Below are positions 8,211 through 18,912 of a stretch of 64,000 nucleotides of DNA, in pieces (positions within the stretch are counted from its first letter, which is position 1; each line of letters begins with the position of its first letter). A program made the translations under genes and the position numbers. The notes beneath the pieces are model-generated. The model did not search any database, was not told where the DNA came from, and saw only the letters and a list, made by a program, of their open reading frames with translations. The DNA lies in the NCBI GenBank assembly GCA_035946625.1, contig DASYZE010000003.1, positions 1-64,000 on the forward strand. Direction: 5' to 3'. This stretch comes from DASYXZ01 sp035946625 (GTDB lineage Bacteria > Acidobacteriota > Terriglobia > UBA7540).

Positions 8211-9155
8211 ATGGAAACGCACACTCCCAAGACGGGGGCCGGCCTGAGGCGGACCGAGCGCATCATGCTGGAAATTCCCATCCGGGTGTTTTCCTTTGGT
8301 GGGAGTGCGGGCGACTTTTCCGAGGACACGCGCACCCTGATGGTGAATCGAGACGGCGCGCTGATTGTCTTGAAACGCCGCGTGGCGCCGAACCAAATCG
8401 TTCGAATTATCAACCTGGAAAACTTTCGCGAAGATGATTTCCGCGTCGTGGGTCTGTCGCGTCAGGAAGGGGACAGGTTTGCCGAATGGGGAGTGGAATG
8501 CCTGGACAAGAACCGCACCCTTTGGGAAATCGATTTTCCGCCGCCACTGGCTGACCAAACCACCGAAGGTGGGGCGCTGCTTCAGTGTAGTGGGTGCGGG
8601 AAGGAGAGTTTCCTGGTCTTGAGCCTGACCGAGGTCAACATGCTCGATTCCAGCGGCGCCATTGAGAAGCTGTGTGAGAAATGCGGGGAACTCACTCCCT
8701 GGGTCTATGGCGCCGAGGTTCGCGTGGCGGGGAGAATCGGGGCGCCCGGGGAAATCCAACACGACGCGCCGGCGGCCGTCACGCCCCCAAGGGAGGCCGA
8801 AGAAGAGCGCGAGGGCATTCAGCCGCCCTTGCTCGAAAGCCCCCCGCCCGCTGTGCTCCCACAGAAATGGGATCGCAAGACGGAGCGCCGTATTTTCAGG
8901 CGACTCACCTTGAAGCTCCCGGTTCTGGTACGAAACCAGGTGGGAGAGACGGAGCTTGGCCGCACCGAAAACGTTTCCAAAGGCGGAATCGGAGTCGGTT
9001 TGGGGCTAATGCTGGCTCTGGGTGCGCATCTCACCGTGGTCTGTCCGTACAGTGGAGCAGGAAATCAGATTGAGCAGAAGGCGGAAGTCCGGCGGCGCCT
9101 GAGTCTCTACGGCGGACGGAAATGGCTTTACGGTCTCCGATACCTCCTCGAGTAA
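8211..9155 (+). CDS. PilZ-domain protein with an internal zinc ribbon
   Basis: PilZ domains usually bind cyclic di-GMP through an RxxxR and a D/NxSxxG motif. The C-terminal copy (about 215-314) has both, RRIFRRLTLKLPV and ENVSKGGIGVG. The N-terminal ~100 residues look like a second, degenerate PilZ-like barrel (RTERIMLEIPIRV, then NRDGALI). Between them, CSGC (126-129) and CEKC (155-158) form a probable zinc ribbon, followed by a Pro/Glu-rich linker. The start chosen is the ATG at 8211; an in-frame GTG at 8178 would add 11 residues. It is transcribed away from the pnt operon and stands alone. Cyclic di-GMP binding is known for the family and not shown here. Confidence 0.75.
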   Translation: METHTPKTGAGLRRTERIMLEIPIRVFSFGGSAGDFSEDTRTLMVNRDGALIVLKRRVAPNQIVRIINLENFREDDFRVVGLSRQEGDRFAEWGVECLDKNRTLWEIDFPPPLADQTTEGGALLQCSGCGKESFLVLSLTEVNMLDSSGAIEKLCEKCGELTPWVYGAEVRVAGRIGAPGEIQHDAPAAVTPPREAEEEREGIQPPLLESPPPAVLPQKWDRKTERRIFRRLTLKLPVLVRNQVGETELGRTENVSKGGIGVGLGLMLALGAHLTVVCPYSGAGNQIEQKAEVRRRLSLYGGRKWLYGLRYLLE

Positions 9156-9181
9156 GCGCTCATCCCAGGTGTAGTCCAACC

Positions 9182-9211
9182 TTGACTCTTTATTTCATGC
9201 GCAGATAATAT
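9182..9211 (+). promoter_or_regulatory. Sigma70-like promoter of the kinase gene
   Basis: TTGACT (9182-9187), an 18-base spacer and TAATAT (9206-9211) form a strong promoter about 23 bases upstream of the expected mRNA leader of the kinase gene, whose ATG is at 9241. Confidence 0.55.
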
Positions 9212-9240
9212 GCCTGTACGGGTGCGGGCACGACTATTTC

Positions 9241-12048
9241 ATGCAGGAAACAATTTCCCATTATCGCATTCTCGAAAGGCTGGGCGGGGGCGGGATGGGT
9301 GTGGTCTACAAGGCCGAGGACACCAAACTGGGCCGCCTGGTGGCCCTCAAGTTTCTCCCTGAAGATGCCGTCCTGAAGGGTGGCGCCACGCCCGATCACC
9401 AGGCGCTGGAGCGCTTCAAGCGCGAGGCGCGCGCCGCCAGTGCCCTGGACCATCCCAACATCTGTACCATCTACGAAATAGATGAGGCGGAGGGAAAGCC
9501 CTTCATCGCCATGCAACTGCTGGAAGGGCAGACGCTGAAGCACCGGATTGCCGGCGCGCCCATCAAGATTGACGAGCTGCTGGACCTGGCCATCCAGATT
9601 GCCGACGGGCTGGACGCGGCGCACACCAAGGGGATTGTTCATCGGGACATCAAGCCGGCGAACATTTTCATTACCCAGCGCGGGCAGGCCAAGATTCTGG
9701 ATTTCGGTCTGGCGAAATTGATTGTAGGGCCGGGGCTTGCCCCGGCCTTGCCCGGTCAGGCGGCAAGGCCGACCCAAGGGTCGGCCCTACAAGACGCAGC
9801 CACCATGGGCGAGGAGAACCTGACCAGCCCGGGTGTGGCCATGGGGACTGTAGCCTACATGTCGCCCGAGCAGGCGCGGGGCGAAGAACTGGACGCGCGC
9901 TCCGACCTTTTTAGTTTAGGCGCTGTACTTTACGAAATGGCCACGCGCCACGTGCCCTTTCCGGGCAACAGCGCGGCGGCGATATTTGGAGCCATTCTTC
10001 ACCAGGCGCCGATGTCGCCTCTGCGCCTGAATCCCGAATTGCCGCCCAAACTGGAAGAAATCCTGAATCGGCTGCTGGAGAAGGATCGTGACTTGCGCTA
10101 CCAGAGCGCCGCCGACCTGCGCAGTGAATTAAAGCGGCTGAAGCGCGATACGGATTCAGGCCGGTCGGCGTCTGTAGCGGCGATCTCTGATCGCCGAGGG
10201 ACGTCCTCCGGAGCGGGGGTTGCCCTGCCCGACCAAGAAGGGCGCCCACAAGGGGCGCCCCTACAAATCGATTCCGACTCGCAACAGATTGTCGGCATCC
10301 TCTCGCGGCACAAGAAAGCCCTCGCTGTTATGCTGGGCGTCGCGACGATAATTTTGGCCGGCCTTGGGATCGCGATCTACAAGTGGCGGAGCGAAGCAGG
10401 GCAGGGCGCCAAAGCGCCAGCGGGGCTGGGGAAAGTTACCCAAATCAGCCACTGGAGCCGGCTGATGGAGTACGCCAGACTTTCCCCCGACGGCCACACC
10501 GTCGCGTTCAGCTCGGCGACAGGCGGCATCGAGCAGGTTTTTGTGATGCTCACCTCGGGCGGCGCGCCTTTGCAATTGACACGTGACGAAGGCGACAAGC
10601 AAGTGGACAGCTTCTCGGCCGACGGCACGGAAATTTATTACGGGCGGGTTCTGGGGCGGGACGAGATATGGTCAGTCCCCACACTGGGCGGCACGCCGAG
10701 CCGGGTACTCTCCGGCATCGCGTTGGCGCCCTCCCCGGACGGCAATGCGTATTTTTACCTGAAGACAGGCAGCCGCGCCATCTTCCGCGCCGGTAAATCC
10801 GGATTGAGTGAAGAAAAGTTGTACAGCTTTGATAGCCCTCCCTTGCTGCCTGTCTCCATTCTGCCCTTTCCTGATGGCAACAATCTGCTGGTGGGAGCCG
10901 TGGCTGGCTTTTCAGGATTCAATGGCGCTTACGCCACGCAGGTCCATCTTTTTAGATTGAATGTTGCAAGCCATACCCTTGCCGAGATGGGTTCACTCTC
11001 GGGCTATGGATTCCCGTTTGACGCGGTGTGGGAGGAACCCGGAAAAACTTTGCTGTTCAGTCGCACGCTCAACGGACTCACCAACCTTTGGAAGTACGAC
11101 CTGGCCGCTCATGCTTTGACCCAATTGACTTTTGGCTCCGGCCCGGATTATTCGCCCATGCCGGACCCGGCCGGCAAAGGGATCTACTACGTCAATGGGA
11201 AGCGGTCCGGTTTCTTGACCGCCTACTTTCCGCGCAGCAAAAAATCCGTGGACATTGTGACCGGTGACGCAACCCAGCCTGTCATTTCAGCGGACGGCAA
11301 GCACGTGATGTATGTCAAGCTCATCGGGCCGGGCGAGAACGAAATTTGGGTGTCCGACCTGGAGGGTGGAAACAAATTAAAGCTGGCTTCCGCGGGGGCT
11401 TTGGTAACTCTACCCTGGTCGCCGGACGGTAACTTGGTCGTTTTTTCCGACGAGACCGGAGGACAGAGCAGGCCTTTTATCGTAGGAAACGATGGCCGCG
11501 GGCTCCGCCCCATCGAGGGCATTACCGGATCTTTGGAATGGGCGGCGTGGTCGCCGAACTCCAAATCGCTCTATGTGAGCAGCGATGTAGGCGGGCGGCT
11601 CCCCACCATCTGGAAAGTGAACGCGGACGGGTCCGGCGCGCAAAAGTTGCTGGAAAACGCCTGCTACGCCACCGACGCTTCGCCGGATGGGAAATATTTG
11701 CTTGGTTTCGTCCCTACCGGAGATGACGTGGGCATCTACGAGGTTTCCATTCCCGACAAAAAGCGCATCGCCTTGCTCCCCGGCGTCGTAACCTTCGGCC
11801 TCTGGTTCGCCCGTGATGGCAAATCCATGCTGTATGCGGGGACGTCGCAGGGTGAAGTCACCATTTACCGTCAAGGTTGGCGTGATGGCCAACTGGTGGG
11901 CAAACCCCAGGCCGCCCTCAAGGTTCCATTCGCCTTCAGGTTTTATTACAGCGGTAACGCCTTTGACATCGCTCGCGACCTCTCGTCAATTGTTTACTCC
12001 CGTCCGAGTGGCGCAGCGGACCTGTATCTTTTGCGCCCGCCGCAATAA
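9241..12048 (+). CDS. Transmembrane Ser/Thr protein kinase with TolB propeller
   Basis: The 935-residue protein has a Hanks-type kinase domain (about 7-295) with the glycine loop LGGGGMGVVYKAED, catalytic loop HRDIKPAN (~134), DFGLAK (~155) and TVAYMSPEQ, all intact. One transmembrane helix follows (about 361-380, AVMLGVATIILAGLGIAIYKW). The exported C-terminal half is a TolB/WD40-like propeller (for example LSPDGHTVAFSSATGG), as is usual for acidobacterial receptor kinases. Two REP-like elements are read through in frame, one in the activation-loop spacer and one in the juxtamembrane linker; see the repeat entries. The kinase and propeller cores are unaffected. The ligand and targets are unknown. 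It has its own promoter and no operon partner. Confidence 0.9.
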   Translation: MQETISHYRILERLGGGGMGVVYKAEDTKLGRLVALKFLPEDAVLKGGATPDHQALERFKREARAASALDHPNICTIYEIDEAEGKPFIAMQLLEGQTLKHRIAGAPIKIDELLDLAIQIADGLDAAHTKGIVHRDIKPANIFITQRGQAKILDFGLAKLIVGPGLAPALPGQAARPTQGSALQDAATMGEENLTSPGVAMGTVAYMSPEQARGEELDARSDLFSLGAVLYEMATRHVPFPGNSAAAIFGAILHQAPMSPLRLNPELPPKLEEILNRLLEKDRDLRYQSAADLRSELKRLKRDTDSGRSASVAAISDRRGTSSGAGVALPDQEGRPQGAPLQIDSDSQQIVGILSRHKKALAVMLGVATIILAGLGIAIYKWRSEAGQGAKAPAGLGKVTQISHWSRLMEYARLSPDGHTVAFSSATGGIEQVFVMLTSGGAPLQLTRDEGDKQVDSFSADGTEIYYGRVLGRDEIWSVPTLGGTPSRVLSGIALAPSPDGNAYFYLKTGSRAIFRAGKSGLSEEKLYSFDSPPLLPVSILPFPDGNNLLVGAVAGFSGFNGAYATQVHLFRLNVASHTLAEMGSLSGYGFPFDAVWEEPGKTLLFSRTLNGLTNLWKYDLAAHALTQLTFGSGPDYSPMPDPAGKGIYYVNGKRSGFLTAYFPRSKKSVDIVTGDATQPVISADGKHVMYVKLIGPGENEIWVSDLEGGNKLKLASAGALVTLPWSPDGNLVVFSDETGGQSRPFIVGNDGRGLRPIEGITGSLEWAAWSPNSKSLYVSSDVGGRLPTIWKVNADGSGAQKLLENACYATDASPDGKYLLGFVPTGDDVGIYEVSIPDKKRIALLPGVVTFGLWFARDGKSMLYAGTSQGEVTIYRQGWRDGQLVGKPQAALKVPFAFRFYYSGNAFDIARDLSSIVYSRPSGAADLYLLRPPQ
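9722..9793 (+). repeat. REP-like palindromic element inside the kinase activation loop
   Basis: The element begins TTGTAGGGCCG and ends CGGCCCTACAAG, so the ends are inverted repeats, with internal GC hairpins between. It is read in frame as about 24 residues rich in Ala, Pro and Gly, placed between DFGLAKL and the conserved TSPG...TVAYMSPEQ. That spacer varies in length among related kinases. Confidence 0.7.
10168..10264 (+). repeat. REP-like double element in the kinase juxtamembrane linker
   Basis: A GGCGATC/GATCGCC hairpin is followed by a GC-rich hairpin ending GGGCGCCCCTACA. The second half is closely similar to the reverse complement of 28755-28810 in the giant surface-protein gene; even the translations correspond (GAGVALP...APLQI against GAGPALP...APLRI). 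It lies in the variable linker between the kinase domain and the membrane helix. Confidence 0.65.
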
Positions 12049-12069
12049 GATGCTGATAGCCGTGGTAGC

Positions 12070-12108
12070 GCCGGGCGGAACCTGTCCCGATCCTATCGGG
12101 AGCCCGGC
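12070..12108. terminator. Nested hairpin between convergent genes
   Basis: GCCGGGC (12070-12076) pairs with GCCCGGC (12102-12108), and an inner TCCCGAT/ATCGGGA pair (12085-12101) makes a second stem. ATTTTG follows on the plus strand. It sits 22 bases after the kinase stop and in front of the converging alcohol dehydrogenase gene. It may be a terminator, or a REP element doing that job. Confidence 0.45.
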
Positions 12109-12206
12109 ATTTTGTCTTCCGCTCTGAAGTCCAATATACCGTCCTCCAGCTATCACGGGGACAAGTTCCCGGCGTCCTTACTCTGGTTCTCCTCAGCCTG
12201 GTAATG

Positions 12207-13226
12207 CTACGCCCCGGTGGTTAACACCACGCGAAAGCGCGCACGGCCGCTCATCATCCGGTCGTAGGCTTCTGCGGCGCGTTCGAGAGGGAAGACTTCA
12301 TTCATGGAGCGCACTCCCGCCATCACGCTGAAATTCAGAGTGTCTTCGGAATCGACTGCCGTCCCGGAGGGCCATCCGGCGATGGTTCTGCGGGCCATCA
12401 GGAGGGGTATGGCTGAAACCGCCAGCGGCTCGGCGGGCGCCCCTACGATCAGCAATTTGCCGTCAATCCCCAGGCCGCCCACCACCGCGCTCATGGCCGC
12501 GGCATTGGTAACGGTGGCCAGAACCACGCTGGCGCCTCCAAGCTTGGTGAGTTCTTCGGCGGGGTCTTGTTGGGTCGTGTCGATGTAATGGCGCGCGCCC
12601 AGTTTCAGCGCCAGGGGCGCCTTGTCCTGCCCGCGCGCGATGGCCACCGTGTGGAAACCCATCTTGGCGGCGTATTGAACCCCCAAGTGTCCGAGCCCGC
12701 CCAGACCCAGAATCGCCACCAGATCGCCCGCCCGCGCTCCACTGTGGCGCAGCGCGTTGAAGGTGGTGATACCGGCGCAAAGCAGTGGTCCCGCGTCAGC
12801 GGCGGCCAGCTCATTCGGAATCAGGGCCAGAGCCTGTGCGGGAGCGATCATGTAATCGGCATAGCCGCCATCGAAGGAAAATCCTGTGATCAGCCCCGTG
12901 CGGCAAAGAAGAAAGTCTCCGCGCCGGCACTGCGGGCAATGGCCGCAATGCCCGCCATACCAGCCCACGCCCACACGGTCGCCAGGTTCCCACGGAACCA
13001 CGCCCGGCCCCACGGCATCCAGCACCCCCGCCACTTCATGGCCGGGAACGCGAGGATATTGGATGCCGGGGAAGTGGCCTTCCTTCACCAGCGAATCACT
13101 GTGACATATTCCACAAGCTTGAACTTTGACTCTTACCAATCCCGGCCCCGGCTCCGGAATCTCCCGCTCCACCAACTCGAAAGCCCCGCCCGGTTTCGGG
13201 ACTTGTACCGCGCGCATTTTTGGCAT
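12207..13226 (-). CDS. Zinc-dependent alcohol dehydrogenase (AdhP/CAD type)
   Basis: This 339-residue medium-chain dehydrogenase oxidises an alcohol, or reduces an aldehyde, with NAD(P). The start is the ATG at 13226, preceded by AGGAGG with good spacing; the 20 residues upstream are not family-like. Visible are the catalytic-zinc residues CGICHSD and PGHEVAG, the structural-zinc cysteines CGHCPQC...C (about 92-106), the YGGHCG turn, and the Rossmann motif LGLGGLGHLGVQYA. The order and length are typical. It converges with the kinase gene and stands alone. Substrate cannot be assigned from sequence. Confidence 0.92.
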   Translation of the reverse strand: MPKMRAVQVPKPGGAFELVEREIPEPGPGLVRVKVQACGICHSDSLVKEGHFPGIQYPRVPGHEVAGVLDAVGPGVVPWEPGDRVGVGWYGGHCGHCPQCRRGDFLLCRTGLITGFSFDGGYADYMIAPAQALALIPNELAAADAGPLLCAGITTFNALRHSGARAGDLVAILGLGGLGHLGVQYAAKMGFHTVAIARGQDKAPLALKLGARHYIDTTQQDPAEELTKLGGASVVLATVTNAAAMSAVVGGLGIDGKLLIVGAPAEPLAVSAIPLLMARRTIAGWPSGTAVDSEDTLNFSVMAGVRSMNEVFPLERAAEAYDRMMSGRARFRVVLTTGA

Positions 13227-13388
13227 GGTTCCTCCTGCCTTGATGATGCACCGCGCATGAAAAAAGGTGCGAGCGCTCCCGCCCAAAGTGAACCATGACA
13301 GGGTTAGGCTAAGATGATATAAAAGTGCGATGCCACCTGGCGCTCAGTTAAACTGCGCCCATACGAACGGCCGGGGACAAGGATACCA

Positions 13389-13721
13389 ATGAAACTCCCC
13401 GGTGCGGAACGGGCAATTGTCGACATGGCCAAGTTGCGGGATTATTGCCTCAATGAGCAGCATCCGCGCGGACGTCACAAAGCGCGCGTCTTTAGTTTGG
13501 CCCTCGGCATCACGCTGGCTGATGCAGCGGTGTTGCGCGAGGCATTGTTGAATGCCGCGATAGAGGGAGAGGCTGTTGCCACTGAACGCGATGACTACGG
13601 GCAAAGATACGTGGTAGACTTTGAGATGACAGGCCCGGGAGGGCGAGCAACGGTGCGAAGCACTTGGATCGTCTTGCGCCAGGAAGATTTCCCGCGCATG
13701 ACCAGTTGCTACGTCTTGTGA
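13389..13721 (+). CDS. DUF6883 family protein
   Basis: The 110-residue protein matches my recollection of the DUF6883 family: KLPGAERAIVDMAKLRDYCL, then HPRGRHKARVF, ALGI..ADA..LREALL, DYGQRYVVDFEMTGPGGRA and a C-terminal SCYVL. It has no signal peptide or membrane segment. It is followed after only five bases by a DUF4926 gene, so the two are almost certainly one operon. These two families often occur together. No function is established; a two-gene module such as a toxin-immunity pair is possible but speculative. Confidence 0.75.
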   Translation: MKLPGAERAIVDMAKLRDYCLNEQHPRGRHKARVFSLALGITLADAAVLREALLNAAIEGEAVATERDDYGQRYVVDFEMTGPGGRATVRSTWIVLRQEDFPRMTSCYVL

Positions 13722-13726
13722 GTGAG

Positions 13727-13948
13727 ATGACCATGGAAACCATCAGGCCCTTTGCCGTAGTAGCGCTTCTTGAAGACTTGCCAGAGCGGGGATTGCGTCG
13801 CGGGCAAGTCGGAACCGTCGTGGAGCCCCTTGCGTCCGGGACTTTTGAGGTCGAGTTCAGCGACAACGCGGGACGCACCTACGCCACGCTTTCCTTGCGC
13901 CCTGATCAACTCATCACGCTGCACTACGACATGGCCGAAGTCGCCTGA
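13727..13948 (+). CDS. DUF4926 family protein
   Basis: The ~73-residue protein reads FAVVALLEDLPERGLRRGQV, then GTVVE, FEVEFSDNAGRTYATLSL and DQLITLHY, the standard DUF4926 pattern of a small all-beta (SH3-like) fold. I chose the ATG at 13727; the ATG at 13733 is equally possible. It directly follows the DUF6883 gene, five bases after its stop. Function is unknown; the pairing suggests a physical or regulatory partnership with the DUF6883 protein. Confidence 0.75.
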   Translation: MTMETIRPFAVVALLEDLPERGLRRGQVGTVVEPLASGTFEVEFSDNAGRTYATLSLRPDQLITLHYDMAEVA

Positions 13949-14291
13949 CCACGCGAAAGCGGAAGCCACTTCGAACTCGTGCTTGAGTTGACCTTGGGCA
14001 ATGCCGCCGGGGAAAAGCCCACGCTCAAAAGAACGTTGAGCGTGGCAACCAGCTCGGGTGGCGGATGCGTCGCGTTTGGGGCAACGGTCGCGCGCTAGGG
14101 AAAGTAGCGCGAACTTCCGATTCTGAAGTCCGCGGGTTTAAATGCCGATCTAGGGAAGAGCCCCGGACCTCAACGGCGGAGGTTCACGCAACGCTCTCTG
14201 GTGCCTGACTAAATCGGACCGCCGACGAGCGGGAGGCATCCTCTCCAGCTAGGGTGAAACCAGATCTCGGCGTCTCGGACTGGCCCTCTGC
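13949..14291. other. Intergenic stretch with one hairpin
   Basis: No gene is supported. A perfect 10-bp inverted repeat CCACGCTCAA/TTGAGCGTGG (14019-14028 and 14036-14045, 7-base loop) is the only clear structure. It has no T-tract, so it is more likely a REP-like hairpin than a classical terminator. Confidence 0.4.
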
Positions 14292-15239
14292 CTAATAGAT
14301 GTCGAGGTCTCGCGCAAACGCAACTTCCCCGGTATACGCTTTCCTGATGATCTGCGTCCCGACGTCGTGATCCAGCTGAACGTCGTGGTAAATGACCAAG
14401 TGTTTTGGCCGCGCACGCCGGGCGACATCCCCGAGTTCCTCCGCGCTCGTGTGTCCTTGGGCGGGGCCGATCGGCCCGTTGGGACCAAATCGTTCGCCGA
14501 AAACTTCATGAAAAAGCAGGTCACAACCATTGCATGCTTGTACGACGGCATCCGAAGGACGAGTATCCCCAGAAAGTACGATGACTCGGTCCGCCGTTTG
14601 GATGCGGAAGCCGAAGGAGATCGGGGTTTTGTGGCTCACCTCGAATGCCGTGACAGTTACTGCTGAATCTTTGTATACGAGCCCGGGCTTTATCTCGATG
14701 GACCGGACCGGTGGACCCTCCATCATATACGGGCTGCCTGGTTCAATTCCCGGGGCCAGTCCCGGATCGGCCAATGCGGCTCGGAGATGATTCACTACAT
14801 CAGTGATTCCGAACTTTGAACCCTTCTCTGCACCAGGACCGTATATGTTCAGGACGTCTCCGCCCACAACAAACGGCCCATCAACATTGTGATAGTAGAT
14901 CAGGGCCGCCAGACCGGCCGTGTGGTCACGGTGGAGGTGAGATATAAACACTGACCCAAATCTCTGGACCTTCAACGCCTCTAGCTTCGGATGGGCCTCC
15001 GCGATGCGCCGTTCCACACCCGGTCCCGCGTCGAATAGGTACAGTGTGCCAGTCGCCACAATCCCAATGCTTGTGCCAGAGCGCTCCGCGTCGACGTTCG
15101 GCGAACCAACTCCCAATACAATGGCGGCAGTTGGCGCTGCCGCTTTCTGCGATTTCACTGTTTGCGAAAAAAGGCAGCGACCTGAGCTAGCTGCCAGGAC
15201 AACCGTGGCCATAAGCCTAACAAGGCGACTGGATTCCAT
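14292..15239 (-). CDS. Secreted metallo-beta-lactamase-fold hydrolase
   Basis: The 315-residue protein has an N-terminal signal peptide (MESSRLVRLMATVVLAASSG) and a metallo-beta-lactamase fold of the RNase Z/arylsulfatase type. Visible metal-ligand motifs are SHLHRDHTAG (about 100-109, HxHxDH), DTRPSDAV in the SGDTRPSD segment and the late histidine in HLVIYHDVQLDHD. FDAGPGVERR marks the first conserved block. The start ATG 15239 has GGGGAGGAG six bases upstream. Export suggests a periplasmic enzyme. Substrate is unknown, since arylsulfatase- and phosphodiesterase-like members share this layout. It is a single gene. Confidence 0.85.
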   Translation of the reverse strand: MESSRLVRLMATVVLAASSGRCLFSQTVKSQKAAAPTAAIVLGVGSPNVDAERSGTSIGIVATGTLYLFDAGPGVERRIAEAHPKLEALKVQRFGSVFISHLHRDHTAGLAALIYYHNVDGPFVVGGDVLNIYGPGAEKGSKFGITDVVNHLRAALADPGLAPGIEPGSPYMMEGPPVRSIEIKPGLVYKDSAVTVTAFEVSHKTPISFGFRIQTADRVIVLSGDTRPSDAVVQACNGCDLLFHEVFGERFGPNGPIGPAQGHTSAEELGDVARRARPKHLVIYHDVQLDHDVGTQIIRKAYTGEVAFARDLDIY

Positions 15240-16211
15240 AAAGCACTCCTCCCCTTCCCGATATGCTCGACGAGGCCTATAAACCGCTCAAGAGCTAGTG
15301 TCCTTCTATTCTAACTACCCGTCGCCGGGGGATCAACCCTGCACATCCTCTTTTCACGGAAATGTGGGGCCGGGTGCCTCGTAGCATTTAAATGGAGGCT
15401 CGAATTCCGAGCTTCAAGAGTAATTACAGAATTCGGCTATGCTACCGCTCACCGACGGTTTGCTACCACTCAATCCTGAAAACACACTGTTGGATGCATT
15501 GTTGTTGACCGTGCGGGTAATATACAATAGAATGTCCAAATACCGGGGGAAAGCTGGTTTTGACTATTCGGTCGCGCATTGGAGGTTTTTGGACGCTACG
15601 CAATGCCCCCTCATTTCAATTGCCCCTCGACCGCGTTAAAGGGAACGTCCTCTAGAATCAATAGATGAGTCGCAGATCTCTCGCCATTGCGGTGCGCGCT
15701 AGGACGGAAACTCGAAAATGGAAAATCGAGAAACAGATACGTTTAGTCGACCTCTTGTACTTGTAGAGGGACCGACGCGGGCAGTAGCAGATGTCTTGAC
15801 AGCCCGAACACTTTATCCTGGTCGCGAAGATTCAAGTATAACAAACGAAGCCGGAATGATCCTTAGAATCAACAAAAAGAAAGCGAGGTGCTCTCTATCC
15901 CCGTTTCATGGTGGCCTATCTTGGAATCGGATCCCTTTCGAAAAGCCAGTCATTCCCGCCAAAGCGGGAATCCCGTCTTCCGTCTGCTCATATACAATTC
16001 ATTTCGGGATGGATTCCCGCCTTCGCGGAAATGACTATACCAGGGGGGTGTTAGCATCTCGAAGTTGGCAACACGACGGCCCGCTTCAAAGGGTATAAAG
16101 TTTGAGTCTTCTGGGTTACAATAGATGTTTGGCAATTCTTCTTTCTTGACGCCACCGGCTGTCCTGGATCATCTCCTTAGACAACCTGCAATTTGAAGGC
16201 GGAGGTTTACT
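15240..16211. other. Long intergenic region with a MITE-like element
   Basis: Nothing convincing is encoded in this ~970-base gap. Short open frames at 15439-15639 and 15718-16098 lack family resemblance, and the second runs through the inverted-repeat element listed at 15948-16036. The region is less GC-rich than its surroundings and may be a remnant of inserted DNA. Confidence 0.4.
15948..16036. repeat. 89-bp MITE-like inverted-repeat element
   Basis: Terminal arms 15948-15973 and 16011-16036 are inverted repeats matching at 23 of 26 positions. Each arm contains its own small hairpin (TCATTCCCGC...GCGGGAAT on the left). The type is widespread in bacterial genomes as a non-autonomous palindromic repeat. 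A single-arm copy (ATTCCCGC...GCGGGAA) also occurs at 29108-29129 inside the giant surface-protein gene. Confidence 0.7.
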
Positions 16212-18065
<1,854 letters not shown>

Positions 18066-18297
18066 TTTATTCCCTTGGATAACCCTATAATTAGTATAGA
18101 CTTGTGCCGAATATCTTCGCTTCCCTCTCTGGGTTAGTTTTTGCACACTTCTGGGCAAACCATGTGGTATCAATAGTTTACGGAACCGTGCGGGGCTCAG
18201 GCTATTTTTGCCTAGATACAAGCATCTAACTACCTGGGGCATTGGTTAAGGAGCGGAAAGTTGACTCCAGCCAGCCTTGATTGAGCGAGGAGGAGCC

Positions 18298-18891
18298 ATG
18301 ATGAGGAACTTCAATCGCGTCGTGTCAACGGGTCTGGTTATTTTGGGTCTTGCCGCCGTGGTCCCTCTGGGTGCGTGGGCACAGTTGGGCAAGCAGGGGG
18401 GCGACAAACGGGGCACTTCACAAGTGTGGGCGCCAGGCAAGGAACGAATTCAACGGGAAGTTTTGCATCAATTGCGCATGCTTCCTTATTACTCGGTTTT
18501 CGACGACCTATCGTTCCGCGTAGAAGGTAATGCGGTCGTCTTGACCGGCCAGGTTGCCTGGCCTGCGTTAAGGTCGGATGCCGAGGGGGCAGTGAAACGG
18601 GTGGAAGGCGTGCAGCGGGTGATCAACCAAATTGAAGTGCTGCCGGTTTCGAATTTCGACGATCGTATTCGCCTGGCTGAGTATCGAGCCATCTATCGAT
18701 ATCCCGGGCTCGAACGGTACGCCTTCCAGTCCATGCCGTCGATTCACATCATCGTGAAAAACGGCAACGTCAAGCTCACCGGCGTGGTGGCCAATATGAT
18801 GGACAAAAATCTTGCCGGGATCAGGGCCAACGGTGTTTTCGGAGTGTTTTCGGTCACGAATGATTTGAGAGTGGATAAAGAAGCTGGTTAA
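18298..18891 (+). CDS. Secreted BON-domain protein
   Basis: The start is the ATG at 18298 with GAGGAG upstream. The 197-residue product has a signal peptide (about 1-30, ending near GAWAQ). It then has two BON-like units: ILHQLRMLPYYSVFDDLSFR-type hairpin (about 55-120, with VEGNAVVLTGQVAWPALRSD and VEGVQRVINQIEVLP) and a second from ~125 (SMPSIHIIVKNGNVKLTGVV). BON domains bind membranes or surface polymers and occur in OsmY-like periplasmic proteins. A clear terminator follows. Periplasmic location is well supported; the ligand is unknown. Confidence 0.85.
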   Translation: MMRNFNRVVSTGLVILGLAAVVPLGAWAQLGKQGGDKRGTSQVWAPGKERIQREVLHQLRMLPYYSVFDDLSFRVEGNAVVLTGQVAWPALRSDAEGAVKRVEGVQRVINQIEVLPVSNFDDRIRLAEYRAIYRYPGLERYAFQSMPSIHIIVKNGNVKLTGVVANMMDKNLAGIRANGVFGVFSVTNDLRVDKEAG

Positions 18892-18912
18892 GACCGTTTT
18901 GAAGTTATGTCG

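Noticed and set aside
7893..8762. A 290-codon N-terminal extension of pntAA on the minus strand
   Set aside because: It is antisense to the PilZ gene, has no family resemblance, and a clear GGGAGG-ATG start at 7892 matches the PntAA N-terminus.
12060..12180. A possible small RNA in the gap after the receptor kinase
   Set aside because: The nested hairpin is explained by a REP element or terminator; no promoter is visible.
15718..16098. A 126-codon plus-strand frame
   Set aside because: Its second half is the MITE-like inverted repeat, and the rest lacks any family pattern.
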